NCBI GenBank assembly: GCA_964630785.1
Contig: CAZVZG010000005.1
Span: 123,972-187,971, forward strand
Direction: 5' to 3'
Origin: JADLCX01 sp964630785
GTDB lineage: Bacteria > Planctomycetota > Phycisphaerae > Phycisphaerales > UBA1924
DNA length: 64,000 bases
Part shown: piece after piece, positions 42,036 to 51,198 of the stretch
How the letters are laid out: the number at the start of each line of letters is the position of its first letter
Position numbering within the stretch: position 1 is the stretch's first letter
Program-made: the position numbers and the translations under genes
Notes under the pieces: generated by a model
The model's input: only the letters and a program-made list of their open reading frames with translations
Databases searched by the model: none
Told to the model about the DNA's origin: nothing

Positions 42036-44534
42036 ATGACGGGACTGTTCCAACAAGACCCGATCGAACTGGCCCGTGAGGCGGCGCGGTGGCACTTCGT
42101 TCGTGTCGCCGTGGAGCGTGGGCTCGATCTGTCAGGGGGCGGAAAGCGCGGCGATCCGGGTGACGGGACGCTGACGTACAAGTCGGCCGGCGCTCTCCCG
42201 GTAGGCCGCCGCGTCGAAGTGACGCTTGGGAGGGGGAACACCGAATCGGCGGGGATTGTCGTCGAGACGGGCGGCGTTGAACTTGCCGGCGGGCTGGACA
42301 TTGACCGGATCAAGCCGATCGCCCGCGATACGGGCGCGGGGCTGCCGGCGCGGCTGGTGGAGTTGGCGCGGTGGATGGCCGGGTACTACGTCTGCCCGCT
42401 GGGCATGGTGCTCTCCACCATGATGCCCGCGGCGGTGAAGAAGGGGACGGGGCTGCGTGTGCGGACGGTGCTGGAGCGGGCAGGTCCGGAAGAGGCCGCG
42501 GCGTTGCTCGCGGACGCGACGAAGAAAACGCGAGAAGACTGGGGGCGGGTGAACGGGATCGACGCGGGGGACTTCCCGATCGAACCGCAACGCCTGGCCG
42601 AGTTGCTGGAGGTCAAGACGCTCGCGCCGATCAACCGACTGGCCAAGCTCGGCCTGCTGCGGCGGATCGAGCGGGAGGAAGTGGCCGAGTTTGGAGGCGT
42701 GGCGATCCGAGGCTCGCTGGAGCAGGCGATGGGCGCAGCGGTTTCGGCCGCGGGGCGGCTGACACTGACCGCCCAGCAATCCAAGATCGTCGAGGGCATC
42801 GGCGAAGGGCTGGAACGGTTCGGCGTACACCTGATCCGCGGCGTCACTGGCTCGGGCAAAACCGAGGTGTATCTGCGGCTGATGGAGCGTGTGATCGAAT
42901 CGGGGCGGAACGCGCTCATGCTTGTGCCGGAGATCTCGCTCACGCCGCAGACGGCGGGTCGGTTCACCGAGCGGTTCGGGCACCTGGGGCCGGGCGCGGT
43001 CGCGGTGCTGCACTCGGGCTTGACGGCGTCGCAACGGCACAAGCAATGGCAGATGGCCGGCCGGGGGCGGGAGGGAGGGACGAGGATTGTCGTCGGGGCG
43101 CGCTCGGCAGTGTTCGCGCCGCTGCCCGATGTCGGACTGATCGTCGTTGATGAAGAGCACGCGGGGGACTACAAGCAGGATCAGTTGCCGCGGTACCACG
43201 GGCGCGACGTGGCGATCAAGCGGGCGCACCTGGAAGGGAGTCCGGTGGTGCTGGGATCGGCGACGCCGTCGCTGGAATCCTGGGTGAATGCCGTCGGAGC
43301 GACGGGGGCGAAGTACCGGTTGTGGGAGCTCACCGAGCGTGTGGGCGGCGGCTCGCTGCCTCCGGTCGAGATCGTTGATCTCGCGAACGAACGAAAACTG
43401 CTTCGTCAAACCTACCCCGGGCGCGACCCGTGGCAGGACCTGATCGGGCCGCGCTTGGAGCACGCGTTGCGGGCGACGTTGCACGCGGGCGGACAGGCGA
43501 TCCTGCTGCTAAACCGGCGCGGGTACTCGGCGTACATCGCGTGCGGTGATGCGCAGTGCGGGTATCGCCTGCAATGCGAGGAGTGTGATGCGCTGATGGT
43601 GCATCACCGCGTGCTGAGCGCGCCGGGACAGGCCGCGGCGACGGTGGTGCCGCGGAAGGCGGTGGTCCGATGCCACCACTGCCTCGCCCAGATGCTCATG
43701 CCGGCGCGTTGCCCGGTGTGCGACAAGGCGCTGATCCGGCTGGGCATGGGAACGCAGCGGCTGGAGGAGGAACTCAAGGACAAGTTTCCGGAGCTGGCCG
43801 GGGCGGTCGCGCGGGAAGACGAGGATGCCGGTGAGGCCGACAACGGAGCGATGGCCCGCGTGGACGGCGACACGACCAAGTCCGGGCGCGAGTGGTTCGA
43901 GGTGCTGACCCGCTTTGCACGCGGCGAACTGAGCCTGCTCATGGGCACGCAGATGATCGCCAAGGGCTTGGACTTCCCCAACGTGCGGCTGGTCGGCGTG
44001 GTTAACGCGGACACCGCGCTGGGGCTGCCGGACTTCCGCGCGGCCGAACGGACGTTCCAACTGGTGAGCCAGGTCGCCGGCCGGGCCGGGCGCGGCGTGC
44101 ACGGCGGGCGGGTCGTGGTGCAGACGATGGAGCCGCACGCGCCAGCGATCCGCTTCGCGGCTGAGCACGACTACGTGGGTTTCGCGGAGGCGGAGATGCG
44201 GGTGCGCAGGCGGGCCGGGCTGCCGCCGGCGGCACGGATGGCGCGAGTGGTCTGCCGCGATCGCGACCACACCAAGGCCGGCGCGGCGGCGAGGGCGCTC
44301 GCGGAGGTTCTCTCGGGTGAGATCAAAGACCGCGGGTGGGAGTCGGCGGTCAGGATCGTGGGGCCTGGCCCGGCCCCGATCGCCCGGATCGCGGGGCATT
44401 ACCGCTTCGAGTTGATGCTCATCGGCCGACAGCGGATGGCGATCCAGGAGGTGATGGCCGCGGCGAGGGCGAGGGGGCTGCTCAAAAGCGATGCGCACAC
44501 GGCGGTGGACGTGGACCCAATGGCGATGATGTAG
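42036..44534 (+). CDS. priA: Primosomal replication-restart helicase PriA
   Basis: An 832-residue superfamily 2 helicase that reloads the replisome at stalled forks. An N-terminal 3'-end binding domain precedes the helicase core: Walker A VTGSGKTEVYLRL, DEEH box, and motif III-like GSATPSLES. The zinc-binding region has CGDAQC, CEEC, CHHC and CPVC, i.e. eight cysteines; the first pair is C-x4-C rather than the usual C-x2-C. Motifs V and VI follow (GTQMIAKGLDFPNVRLVGVVNAD, QVAGRAGRG). The frame is open far upstream but that part is antisense to carA; the ATG at 42036 gives the normal N terminus. Confidence 0.94.
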   Translation: MTGLFQQDPIELAREAARWHFVRVAVERGLDLSGGGKRGDPGDGTLTYKSAGALPVGRRVEVTLGRGNTESAGIVVETGGVELAGGLDIDRIKPIARDTGAGLPARLVELARWMAGYYVCPLGMVLSTMMPAAVKKGTGLRVRTVLERAGPEEAAALLADATKKTREDWGRVNGIDAGDFPIEPQRLAELLEVKTLAPINRLAKLGLLRRIEREEVAEFGGVAIRGSLEQAMGAAVSAAGRLTLTAQQSKIVEGIGEGLERFGVHLIRGVTGSGKTEVYLRLMERVIESGRNALMLVPEISLTPQTAGRFTERFGHLGPGAVAVLHSGLTASQRHKQWQMAGRGREGGTRIVVGARSAVFAPLPDVGLIVVDEEHAGDYKQDQLPRYHGRDVAIKRAHLEGSPVVLGSATPSLESWVNAVGATGAKYRLWELTERVGGGSLPPVEIVDLANERKLLRQTYPGRDPWQDLIGPRLEHALRATLHAGGQAILLLNRRGYSAYIACGDAQCGYRLQCEECDALMVHHRVLSAPGQAAATVVPRKAVVRCHHCLAQMLMPARCPVCDKALIRLGMGTQRLEEELKDKFPELAGAVAREDEDAGEADNGAMARVDGDTTKSGREWFEVLTRFARGELSLLMGTQMIAKGLDFPNVRLVGVVNADTALGLPDFRAAERTFQLVSQVAGRAGRGVHGGRVVVQTMEPHAPAIRFAAEHDYVGFAEAEMRVRRRAGLPPAARMARVVCRDRDHTKAGAAARALAEVLSGEIKDRGWESAVRIVGPGPAPIARIAGHYRFELMLIGRQRMAIQEVMAAARARGLLKSDAHTAVDVDPMAMM

Positions 44535-44612
44535 GCGGAGGTTTCGGACATGTGCCGAGCGGCCTGAAGATCGCCGCTGCACTGGGCGACTGCGCGCCGA
44601 TATCCTCTCGCC

Positions 44613-45524
44613 GTGATCGTGCACCTCAATGGACAACTCCTGCCCAGGGAAGCGGCGACGATCAGCCCGTTCGACCGCGGATTCCTTCTGGGCGACGGGG
44701 TGTATGAAGGGCTGCGGTCGATCCCGGTCGGCGATTCCGACGCCCGGATCATCGGCCTTCGCCCGCACGTGCGGCGGATGCAATCCGGGCTGGACGAGGC
44801 GGGGATCGCGTGGGACGCCGCGGCCATCGGCCGGTCGAGCCTGGAACTGCTCAGGGCCAACGGCCTGCGCGAAGCGTTCGTGTACTGGCAGGTCACGCGG
44901 GGCACGCCGCCCGAGGGCGAGCCGGTACGGTCGCGGGCGCCGGCGCGGGGGTCCGCGATGCGCCCGACGGTGTTCGGATATTGCACGTCGCAGCCGGCGC
45001 TGGAGTCGATCATGGTCCCGCCGACCAAGCGAGCGATCCTCTGCCGGGACGTGCGGTGGTCGCTGGGCCACCTCAAATCGATCTCGCTCATGGGCAACGT
45101 GCTGACCGCGCTCCGGGCCGATGCCGCCGGTGCGGATGAGGCGGTGCTGGTGCGTACGGGGCCCGATGGCAACCTGTCCGACGGTCTGTTGAGCGAGGGG
45201 CTGGCGACCAACATTGTGTTGGCGCTCCCGCGCGCCGGCGGCGGCGCGGAGATCGTGACGCCGAGCCTCGACAGCGCGCCGATGCTCTCGGGGATCACCC
45301 GCTCGATCCTGGTGCGGGTGTCGCCCGACATCGTGCAGCGCCCGGTCCGGGCGAGCGAACTGGAACGGGCGAGCGAGGTCATGTTCGTCGGGACCACCAC
45401 GCTGGTGACCTCGGTGACGCATCTGGACGGGCGGCCCGTGGGCGACGGCCAGCCGGGTCCAGAGGCGCGGCGGCTGCTCGGCGTGCTGACGGGCGCGATC
45501 CGCGAGGGACAGGACAACTGGTAA
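44613..45524 (+). CDS. Class IV aminotransferase (branched-chain/D-amino-acid type)
   Basis: A 303-residue PLP fold-type IV enzyme starting at GTG 44613 (MIVHLNGQLLP). Motifs: SPFDRGFLLGDGVYEGL (18-34), YWQVTRGT (91-98), the Schiff-base lysine Lys155 in LGHLKSISLMGNVL, and the PLP-phosphate region LSEGLATNIVLAL. These features suit branched-chain, D-alanine or aminodeoxychorismate lyase-type activity, which cannot be separated here. A location next to murD could suggest D-amino-acid supply for peptidoglycan, but this is inference. Confidence 0.82.
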   Translation: MIVHLNGQLLPREAATISPFDRGFLLGDGVYEGLRSIPVGDSDARIIGLRPHVRRMQSGLDEAGIAWDAAAIGRSSLELLRANGLREAFVYWQVTRGTPPEGEPVRSRAPARGSAMRPTVFGYCTSQPALESIMVPPTKRAILCRDVRWSLGHLKSISLMGNVLTALRADAAGADEAVLVRTGPDGNLSDGLLSEGLATNIVLALPRAGGGAEIVTPSLDSAPMLSGITRSILVRVSPDIVQRPVRASELERASEVMFVGTTTLVTSVTHLDGRPVGDGQPGPEARRLLGVLTGAIREGQDNW

Positions 45525-45556
45525 AGTGTGAGCGACAGGGCGGCACGGAGGTGGGC

Positions 45557-46966
45557 ATGGCCGGCGAGACGGAACTCACGGGCAAGCGCGTGACGGTCAT
45601 GGGGCTGGGCCGCTTTGGAGGCGGCGTGGGGGTGACGCGCTGGCTCTGCGCCCAGGGCGCGGACGTGCTCGTCACCGACCTTGACCCGGCGGATAAGCTC
45701 GGCGAGCCGTTGGAGGCGATCCGGCCGCTGGTCGAGCGCGGACAGGTGCGACTCCGATTGGGCGAGCACAACGTCTCGGATTTCACGACGTGCGATCTGG
45801 TCGTGGCCAATGTGGCCGTGCCCAAGCCGTGGGAGAACCGGTTTCTTCGGGCGGCCGAGGCCGCGACGATCCCGATCACGACGGAGATTGCTCTCTTGAT
45901 CGAGCGGTTGCCGGAGCACGCGCGCGGTCGGACCGTGGGCGTGACGGGCTCCGTCGGCAAGAGCACGACGGCGGCGATGATCCACCACGCGCTGCAAGCG
46001 GCGGCAACAAAGCGGGGCGCGAGCGAACGCGTGCTGCTGGGGGGCAACATCGGCGGATCGCTGCTCGGCGAGCTCGGGGCGATCGACGAACGGACTTGGA
46101 TCGTGCTGGAACTCTCCAGCGCGATGCTGTACTGGCTCGACCGCACGCTCGGCCGGCGTGCGCCGTGGTCGCCGGGCGTCGCGGTGGTGACCAACGTGGC
46201 CGCAAACCACATCGATTGGCACGGAGACTTCTCGCACTACCGCGATTCCAAGCGGGCGTTGCTCTCGCACCAGCACCGGGGCGACAGCGCGGTGCTGGGC
46301 GCGGGCGTGTGGGACTGGCGGTCGGGCACGCCGGCGCGGGCGGCGGTCGTCGATGCCGGCGCGTTCAAGCACGAGATGAAACTGCCCGGGACCCACAACC
46401 GCGAGAACGCCGCGGCGGCGCTGCTGGCGTGCGGGATGGCCATGTCCGACGTGCCGATCGACGTGTTTGAGACGGCGATCGCGGGCTTCGGCGGGCTGGC
46501 GCACCGGCTGCAACTGGTGGCCGAGATCGAACTGGGCGGGCCGGGCCGCGAACGCACGCGGTTCTACAACGACTCGAAATCGACCACGCCCGAGTCGTGC
46601 CTGAAAGCGATCGAGGCGATCGAGACGGCGGTAGCCGCACCATCATCGGGGCCGGCTTCGGGCCGCGTCCACCTGATCGCCGGCGGGTATGACAAGGGGG
46701 CCGACCTCACGCCCATCGCGCGGAGCGCGGCGAGGCTGGGCGGGCTGTACACCATCGGCAAGACCGGCCCGGGGCTGGCCGCGGCGGCGGCGCCGAACGC
46801 GGAACACTGCGAAACACTCGAGCGGGCGTTCGCCGCGGCGGTCCGGCGTCTGGAGCCGGGCGATGCCCTTCTGCTGAGCCCGGGGTGCGCTTCGTGGGAC
46901 CAGTTCACCAACTTCGAGCAGCGCGGGGAGGCCTTTGTGAGGCTGGTGGAGGGGTTGCGAAAGTGA
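45557..46966 (+). CDS. murD: UDP-N-acetylmuramoylalanine-D-glutamate ligase
   Basis: MurD adds D-Glu to UDP-MurNAc-L-Ala in peptidoglycan synthesis. The 469-residue product has an N-terminal Rossmann-like domain (VTVMGLGRFGGG), the Mur-ligase ATP loop GSVGKST (131-137), VVTNVAANHIDWHGDF (central domain) and the C-terminal region NDSKSTTPESCLKAI and LIAGGYDKGADLTP. I choose the ATG at 45557 because GGAGG (45547-45551) lies five bases upstream; a GTG at 45551 overlaps that site. Its stop overlaps the start of the lipoprotein gene (GTGA). Peptidoglycan genes in Planctomycetota fit current knowledge. Confidence 0.93.
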   Translation: MAGETELTGKRVTVMGLGRFGGGVGVTRWLCAQGADVLVTDLDPADKLGEPLEAIRPLVERGQVRLRLGEHNVSDFTTCDLVVANVAVPKPWENRFLRAAEAATIPITTEIALLIERLPEHARGRTVGVTGSVGKSTTAAMIHHALQAAATKRGASERVLLGGNIGGSLLGELGAIDERTWIVLELSSAMLYWLDRTLGRRAPWSPGVAVVTNVAANHIDWHGDFSHYRDSKRALLSHQHRGDSAVLGAGVWDWRSGTPARAAVVDAGAFKHEMKLPGTHNRENAAAALLACGMAMSDVPIDVFETAIAGFGGLAHRLQLVAEIELGGPGRERTRFYNDSKSTTPESCLKAIEAIETAVAAPSSGPASGRVHLIAGGYDKGADLTPIARSAARLGGLYTIGKTGPGLAAAAAPNAEHCETLERAFAAAVRRLEPGDALLLSPGCASWDQFTNFEQRGEAFVRLVEGLRK

Positions 46967-47916
46967 GACTGCTTGGCCGCAAACTCCGAGCGCGAACCGC
47001 AGCGGGCGTCTGCGCGGCCGCGTTGCTGGTGACCGTGTCGGGGTGTGCCACTCGTCCTGGCCCGGCGCAAACAGCCCCGCCGAGTGCAGCGGCCCGGTAC
47101 GTCCGCGGCGCACCGCTTGCCCCGGTTTCACCCCCGGCACCCCCACCGAACGCGAGCCCGCGCGCGACGCAAGCACAGGCAACGCCCGTCCAGTCACAAC
47201 CCGCCGCGCCCGCGGGTCTGCACGAGGTGTTTCCGCACGTTCGGGCGGACGTGGCGAACCGAGTCGTCGAGTTCGACGTGACGGTCTCGCCGATGCTGGT
47301 GAAGGACCCTTGCACGCCGCTGTTCTACCTCGAAGTGGTCGCCTGTTCACCCGACACGCGCGAGCACGAGTCTCTGCTCGTGAGCACGGCCCGGCCGTCG
47401 CACGTGCACGCGGCCATGCTCCTCATCGGCCTCAAGCCCGGCAATCCGGGCGGGTGGAAGTTGGAGGGCGGCCGCTTAGCGCCGATCGACCCTTCGGGCG
47501 ATCGCGTGGACCTGCGCGTGGTGATGCCCGATCCGGCCGATCCGGGTCGAACGATCGAGGCCGATCCGATGGATTGGATCATCAGTGCTCGCGACGGCCG
47601 CGGCATCCGTGATTCCATCCCCCCGGTCGATGGACGGGGCACGCCTGCATCCGCCCCGGGATGGGTCTTCGCGGGGTCGCGAGTCGTCAGCGGGCAGCGA
47701 GCCGCCATGCCGACGGGCGAGGAACCTCGCGAGGTGTACGAGGCGGACGGCTCGGGCACGCTCATCGGCCTGGCGACCTTCGGCGGCGAGACCATCTCGT
47801 GGTCGCGGACGTTCAGCCCGGACGCGAGCGTGGATGCGCCCGAGTGGATCGCGAAACTCGATGCAACGCCGCCAGCGGGCGCGGCGGTGGTCGTGCGGGT
47901 CCGGCCCGTTCGGTGA
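46963..47916 (+). CDS. Putative lipoprotein coupled to murD
   Basis: A 317-residue protein whose GTG start lies within the murD stop. The N terminus LRARTAAGVCAAALLVTVSGCATRP ends in a lipobox (VSGC), so it is likely lipidated. A Pro/Ala/Gln-rich linker precedes a domain of about 200 residues with beta-rich segments (EFDVTVSPMLVKDPCTPLFYLEVVACSPDTREHESLLVSTA) and KPGNPGGWKLEGG. I do not recognise the family. It faces the HtrA-like gene 20 bases downstream. Confidence 0.7.
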   Translation: MRLLGRKLRARTAAGVCAAALLVTVSGCATRPGPAQTAPPSAAARYVRGAPLAPVSPPAPPPNASPRATQAQATPVQSQPAAPAGLHEVFPHVRADVANRVVEFDVTVSPMLVKDPCTPLFYLEVVACSPDTREHESLLVSTARPSHVHAAMLLIGLKPGNPGGWKLEGGRLAPIDPSGDRVDLRVVMPDPADPGRTIEADPMDWIISARDGRGIRDSIPPVDGRGTPASAPGWVFAGSRVVSGQRAAMPTGEEPREVYEADGSGTLIGLATFGGETISWSRTFSPDASVDAPEWIAKLDATPPAGAAVVVRVRPVR

Positions 47917-47936
47917 GGCCTTGATCGTTTAGCGGA

Positions 47937-49361
47937 TTACGGACGGGGATTGATCTCGACCTGGCGCTCCTGACCGACGTCGTCGGTCACGGTCATCTTC
48001 ACGGTGCGGCCCTGGGCGAGGCTCCGCGCGGCGATCAGGAAGAAGTCCTGCTCGCTCGTCACCGGCTCGCCCTCGACCGAGGCGATAACAATGCCGGGGC
48101 GCAGCCCGGCCCTCGCGGCGGCCGAGCCGCGGAACATGCTCGCGATGAGGAGCTTGCCGTTGTTGGTCTGAGCGAAGCTCTCGATACCGTACCGCTGGAT
48201 GGCCTCGGCGGCGGCGTTGACCTCGACAGGCGTCAGAGCGGTCAGCTCGCCGAGCACCACCTTGAACTGCTGAGGCTCGCCGTCACGGACCACGTCGATG
48301 GTGGCCGGCTTGCCGGGCTCGCAGTTGGTGATGACCGAGCGCAACACGACGATGCTCGGCGTTTCACGCCCGTTGATCTGGGTGATGACGTCTCCGACGT
48401 GGAGGCCCGCCTTGTCGGCGGGACCGCCGGCCTCGATGCCCTGCACCAGCACGCCGCGGGACTTGATGTTCAGCTTTTCGACGAGCTGCTCGTTGGCTTC
48501 CTCGCGTGCCTCGTGGGTGATGCCGAGGAAACCCTTGCTCACCTTTCCGGTGGTGATAACCTGCTCGACGACGCGCTCGATGGTCTCGAGCGGGATGGCG
48601 AAGGAGATGCCCGAGTTCTGGCCCTCACCGCCGCCGCCGTTGACGTTGAGCGCGGTGGCGATGGCGACATTCATGCCGACGAGTTTGCCGTCGACGTTGA
48701 TGAGCGGCCCGCCGGAGTTGCCGGGGTTCACGGCCGCGTCGGTCTGGATGAAGTTGGTGTACCCGCCGCCGTGGCCGAGGACGTTCTCGGGATCGCGCCC
48801 CGTCGCCGAAACGATGCCCTCACTCATCGAGAACTTGAACCCGAACGGCGAGCCGAAGGCGAAGACACGCTCGCCCTGATGGAGCTCGATGCCCGAGGCA
48901 CGCTCGACCGGGAAGAGCCCTTCCTGCGTGTCCACGTGAAGGACCGCGATGTCGGTGGTCGGGTCCTGGCCGATCACGGTCGCATCCATCGCCCGCCCGT
49001 CGTAGAACTGCACGGTGATCTGCCGGGCCTCGCGGACAACGTGGGCGTTGGTGACGATGTGGCCCTTCTTATCGAACACCCAGCCCGAACCTTGGCCGAT
49101 TTTGATGCGCCGGCCGTTATCGCCGACCTGGCTGATCCCGATGTGGACAACCGAGGGTTCGACGCTCTGGGCGATGCTCGTGACGGCACGGTCGAGTTGT
49201 TTGAGGACGTTGTCGTCCTTCAGGTTGGCGCGCGCGATGCGCATGGTCGCGTCGGCGTTGGCGTAGGCCACGCGGCGCATCGTTGCCGGCGCCGCCACCA
49301 GCGTGACCACGGCCGCCAGCAGCACGACCATCGCGGGTCCGAACGTGATGAACTTCCTCAT
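47937..49361 (-). CDS. DegP/HtrA-like periplasmic serine protease
   Basis: 474 residues from the ATG at 49361, which has GGAGGGTGG eight bases upstream. An N-terminal signal or anchor helix (about 8-24) is followed by a chymotrypsin-fold protease domain with the catalytic triad His107 (VTNAHVV), Asp137 (PTTDIAVL) and Ser216 (NPGNSGGPL). Two PDZ domains follow: around 290-380 (GVLVQGIEAGGPADKAGLHVGD) and around 400-470 (FRGSAAARAGLRPGIVIASVEG). Such proteases degrade or refold misfolded envelope proteins. A longer start at 49412 is rejected because it puts 17 polar residues ahead of the signal. Confidence 0.92.
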   Translation of the reverse strand: MRKFITFGPAMVVLLAAVVTLVAAPATMRRVAYANADATMRIARANLKDDNVLKQLDRAVTSIAQSVEPSVVHIGISQVGDNGRRIKIGQGSGWVFDKKGHIVTNAHVVREARQITVQFYDGRAMDATVIGQDPTTDIAVLHVDTQEGLFPVERASGIELHQGERVFAFGSPFGFKFSMSEGIVSATGRDPENVLGHGGGYTNFIQTDAAVNPGNSGGPLINVDGKLVGMNVAIATALNVNGGGGEGQNSGISFAIPLETIERVVEQVITTGKVSKGFLGITHEAREEANEQLVEKLNIKSRGVLVQGIEAGGPADKAGLHVGDVITQINGRETPSIVVLRSVITNCEPGKPATIDVVRDGEPQQFKVVLGELTALTPVEVNAAAEAIQRYGIESFAQTNNGKLLIASMFRGSAAARAGLRPGIVIASVEGEPVTSEQDFFLIAARSLAQGRTVKMTVTDDVGQERQVEINPRP

Positions 49362-49365
49362 AAAA

Positions 49366-49374
49366 CCACCCTCC
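49366..49374 (-). promoter_or_regulatory. Shine-Dalgarno deciding the HtrA-like start
   Basis: GGAGGGTGG on the minus strand, with GGAGG eight bases from the ATG at 49361. It supports that start over the more distal one at 49412, which has no such sequence. Confidence 0.75.
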
Positions 49375-49451
49375 TGAGCCGCCGAACCGATCGCGGCGGA
49401 CGTATCGATCAAGACATTGGACCGGAACGAACCACCGGCCGAGTACGAACA

Positions 49452-50402
49452 TCAGCGGCGGGCCCTGCGCGGCGGGCGCGTGCGGGCCTGCGTCTCGTTC
49501 GGACCCCTCCTCAACTCATGAGGACGCGCGTCGGCGTGCCCTCCGTCAGCCGCTCCGCTCCCGGCCAGCTTCTCCGCCTCACCGGGTTTCATCTGGTAGG
49601 GCTTTCCCCCGATCGTGCGCCGGCCCACACGCTCCACCCACGCCGCGGCGGCGTCCTGAAAACGTTGGCCAAGGTCGGCCACGGGCTCGGCGAAGCGCGG
49701 CGGGCGATCGGTCATCCCGACCAGGTCTTGCAATACGAGTACCTGCCCGTGGCACGCCGTTCCTGCGCCGATGCCGATGAGGGGCACGCGGGTCGCCCTG
49801 AGGATCTCCGCCGTCACCTCGTCGGGAACCGCCTCGACCAGCAGCAGGCGGCAACCGGCCCGCTCCAGCGCCACCGCATCGTTTACGATCGCACGTGCCT
49901 GCGCGGCCGTCCTTCCGGCGGAGGCGTACCCGCCGGTGAGGGCGGCGTGTTGCGGCTTGCTGCCGACGTGGCCGCACACTGGGATGCCCGCTCGCTCCAT
50001 TTTCTCGATGAGGGGTGAGAACGAGGCGTCGGCCTCGATCTTGACGACGTCGGCGAGCCCTTCGCGAACGAATCGGCCCGCGTTGCGGATCGCCTCGGCA
50101 TCGTCGGCCTGATACGACATGAACGGCATATCGGCCATGACCACGAGGTCGGGCGCGCCTCGCTTGACGGCCGCCGTCAGCGCGATGAGCACCTCCAGCG
50201 GCATATCGATTGTTCGCGGGAGGCCGAGCACCATCTCCGCCGCGGTGTCGCCGACGAGCAGAACGTGAACTCCGCCGCGTGCGAGGTAGCGGGCGGTGGT
50301 GGCGTCGTAGCAAGTCAGACAGGCGAAGGGCGTGGCCTCGGCGGCCATGCGCGCGAGCGACTGGAGCGTGATGCGACGGGGCGATTCGGCGGCGTTCGAC
50401 AT
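49452..50402 (-). CDS. panB: 3-methyl-2-oxobutanoate hydroxymethyltransferase
   Basis: PanB adds a hydroxymethyl group from methylene-THF to alpha-ketoisovalerate in pantothenate/CoA synthesis. The 316 residues follow the family: FACLTCYDATTARYLARGGVHVLLVGDTAAEMVLGL, VVMADMPFMSYQ, VKIEADASF, AGIPVCGHVGSKPQ, LLLVEAVPDE and LIGIGAGTACHGQVLVLQDLVG. Mg2+-binding Asp and the catalytic Glu (in VEAVP) are present. The start ATG at 50402 gives MSNAAESPRR. The C-terminal 45 residues are an unusual Arg/Pro-rich tail. It diverges from the methyltransferase gene. Confidence 0.94.
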   Translation of the reverse strand: MSNAAESPRRITLQSLARMAAEATPFACLTCYDATTARYLARGGVHVLLVGDTAAEMVLGLPRTIDMPLEVLIALTAAVKRGAPDLVVMADMPFMSYQADDAEAIRNAGRFVREGLADVVKIEADASFSPLIEKMERAGIPVCGHVGSKPQHAALTGGYASAGRTAAQARAIVNDAVALERAGCRLLLVEAVPDEVTAEILRATRVPLIGIGAGTACHGQVLVLQDLVGMTDRPPRFAEPVADLGQRFQDAAAAWVERVGRRTIGGKPYQMKPGEAEKLAGSGAADGGHADARPHELRRGPNETQARTRPPRRARR

Positions 50403-50476
50403 CGTGGCGTGATCGTATGCCCGCGGAAGGAACATACCCTCGCCCGATGCGTCGAGGGCGAACAGGGCAAGAGCGG

Positions 50477-51175
50477 ATGGACCAGCCGGACGTACCGCGC
50501 GGGGAGCTCGCGGCCGCGTTGCGTTTCATCCGATTTGTGAACCGACGTCTGGGCGGTGAGCGGGCGCTGCTGGGCCATCTGAAGCGGTGGAGCCGGAACT
50601 GGCCGCGGGATCGGGTGGTGACGCTGCTGGACGTGGCCACGGGCTCGGCCGATCTGCCCGTGGCGGCGGTGCGGTGGGCGCGAGAGCGGGGATTTGACCT
50701 GAGGGTCACCGGAGTGGATTTGCACGCCACGACGTTGGAGTTCGCCCGCGAGCACGTGGATCGGAACCGGGATGTCGCCGATGCCGTCACGCTGATTGAA
50801 GCCGACGCGCTGAAGTTGACCGATCGGTTCGCCTCCGAGTCGTTCGACTACGTTCACGCGGGGTTGTTTCTGCACCATCTGGGCGAGTTGGAAGCCCTCA
50901 CGATGCTCCGCATCATGGACAGGCTCGCGCGGGTCGGGATCGTGTGGAACGACCTGGTTCGATCGGCGAAAGCGCTGGCGGTCACTCGGTTGGTGACGCT
51001 CGCCACGTCGCCGATCGTCCGGCACGACGCGACGATGAGCGTACGAACGGGCTTCACACGCAAGGAGGTCCTCGACATGGCCAGCAGACTGGAACTGAGC
51101 TACGTCGATTTCCGATGCGACGTGCTCTCGCAGCGGTTCACGCTCGCGGGTGAGCGGGCCCACGCGTGGCGGTAG
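50477..51175 (+). CDS. SAM-dependent methyltransferase
   Basis: A 232-residue class I methyltransferase: motif I LLDVATGSADLPVAAVRWA (about 50-68), an acidic residue after strand two in VTGVDLHATTLEFA, and IEADALKLTDRF and YVHAGLFLHHLGELEALTML around motifs III-IV. It lies immediately before an FAD-dependent oxidoreductase. Pairs of this methyltransferase type and a geranylgeranyl-reductase-like flavoprotein often accompany type III polyketide synthases, but none is found nearby. Start is chosen at 50477 (weak GGCAAGAG upstream); 50447 and 50417 are in frame too. Confidence 0.78.
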   Translation: MDQPDVPRGELAAALRFIRFVNRRLGGERALLGHLKRWSRNWPRDRVVTLLDVATGSADLPVAAVRWARERGFDLRVTGVDLHATTLEFAREHVDRNRDVADAVTLIEADALKLTDRFASESFDYVHAGLFLHHLGELEALTMLRIMDRLARVGIVWNDLVRSAKALAVTRLVTLATSPIVRHDATMSVRTGFTRKEVLDMASRLELSYVDFRCDVLSQRFTLAGERAHAWR

Positions 51176-51198
51176 TGCACGCCGGGATATGCTGAGCC

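Noticed and set aside
43509..46513. Long minus-strand frames opposite priA, the aminotransferase and murD
   Set aside because: Arg/His/Pro-rich translations antisense to genes with clear family motifs.
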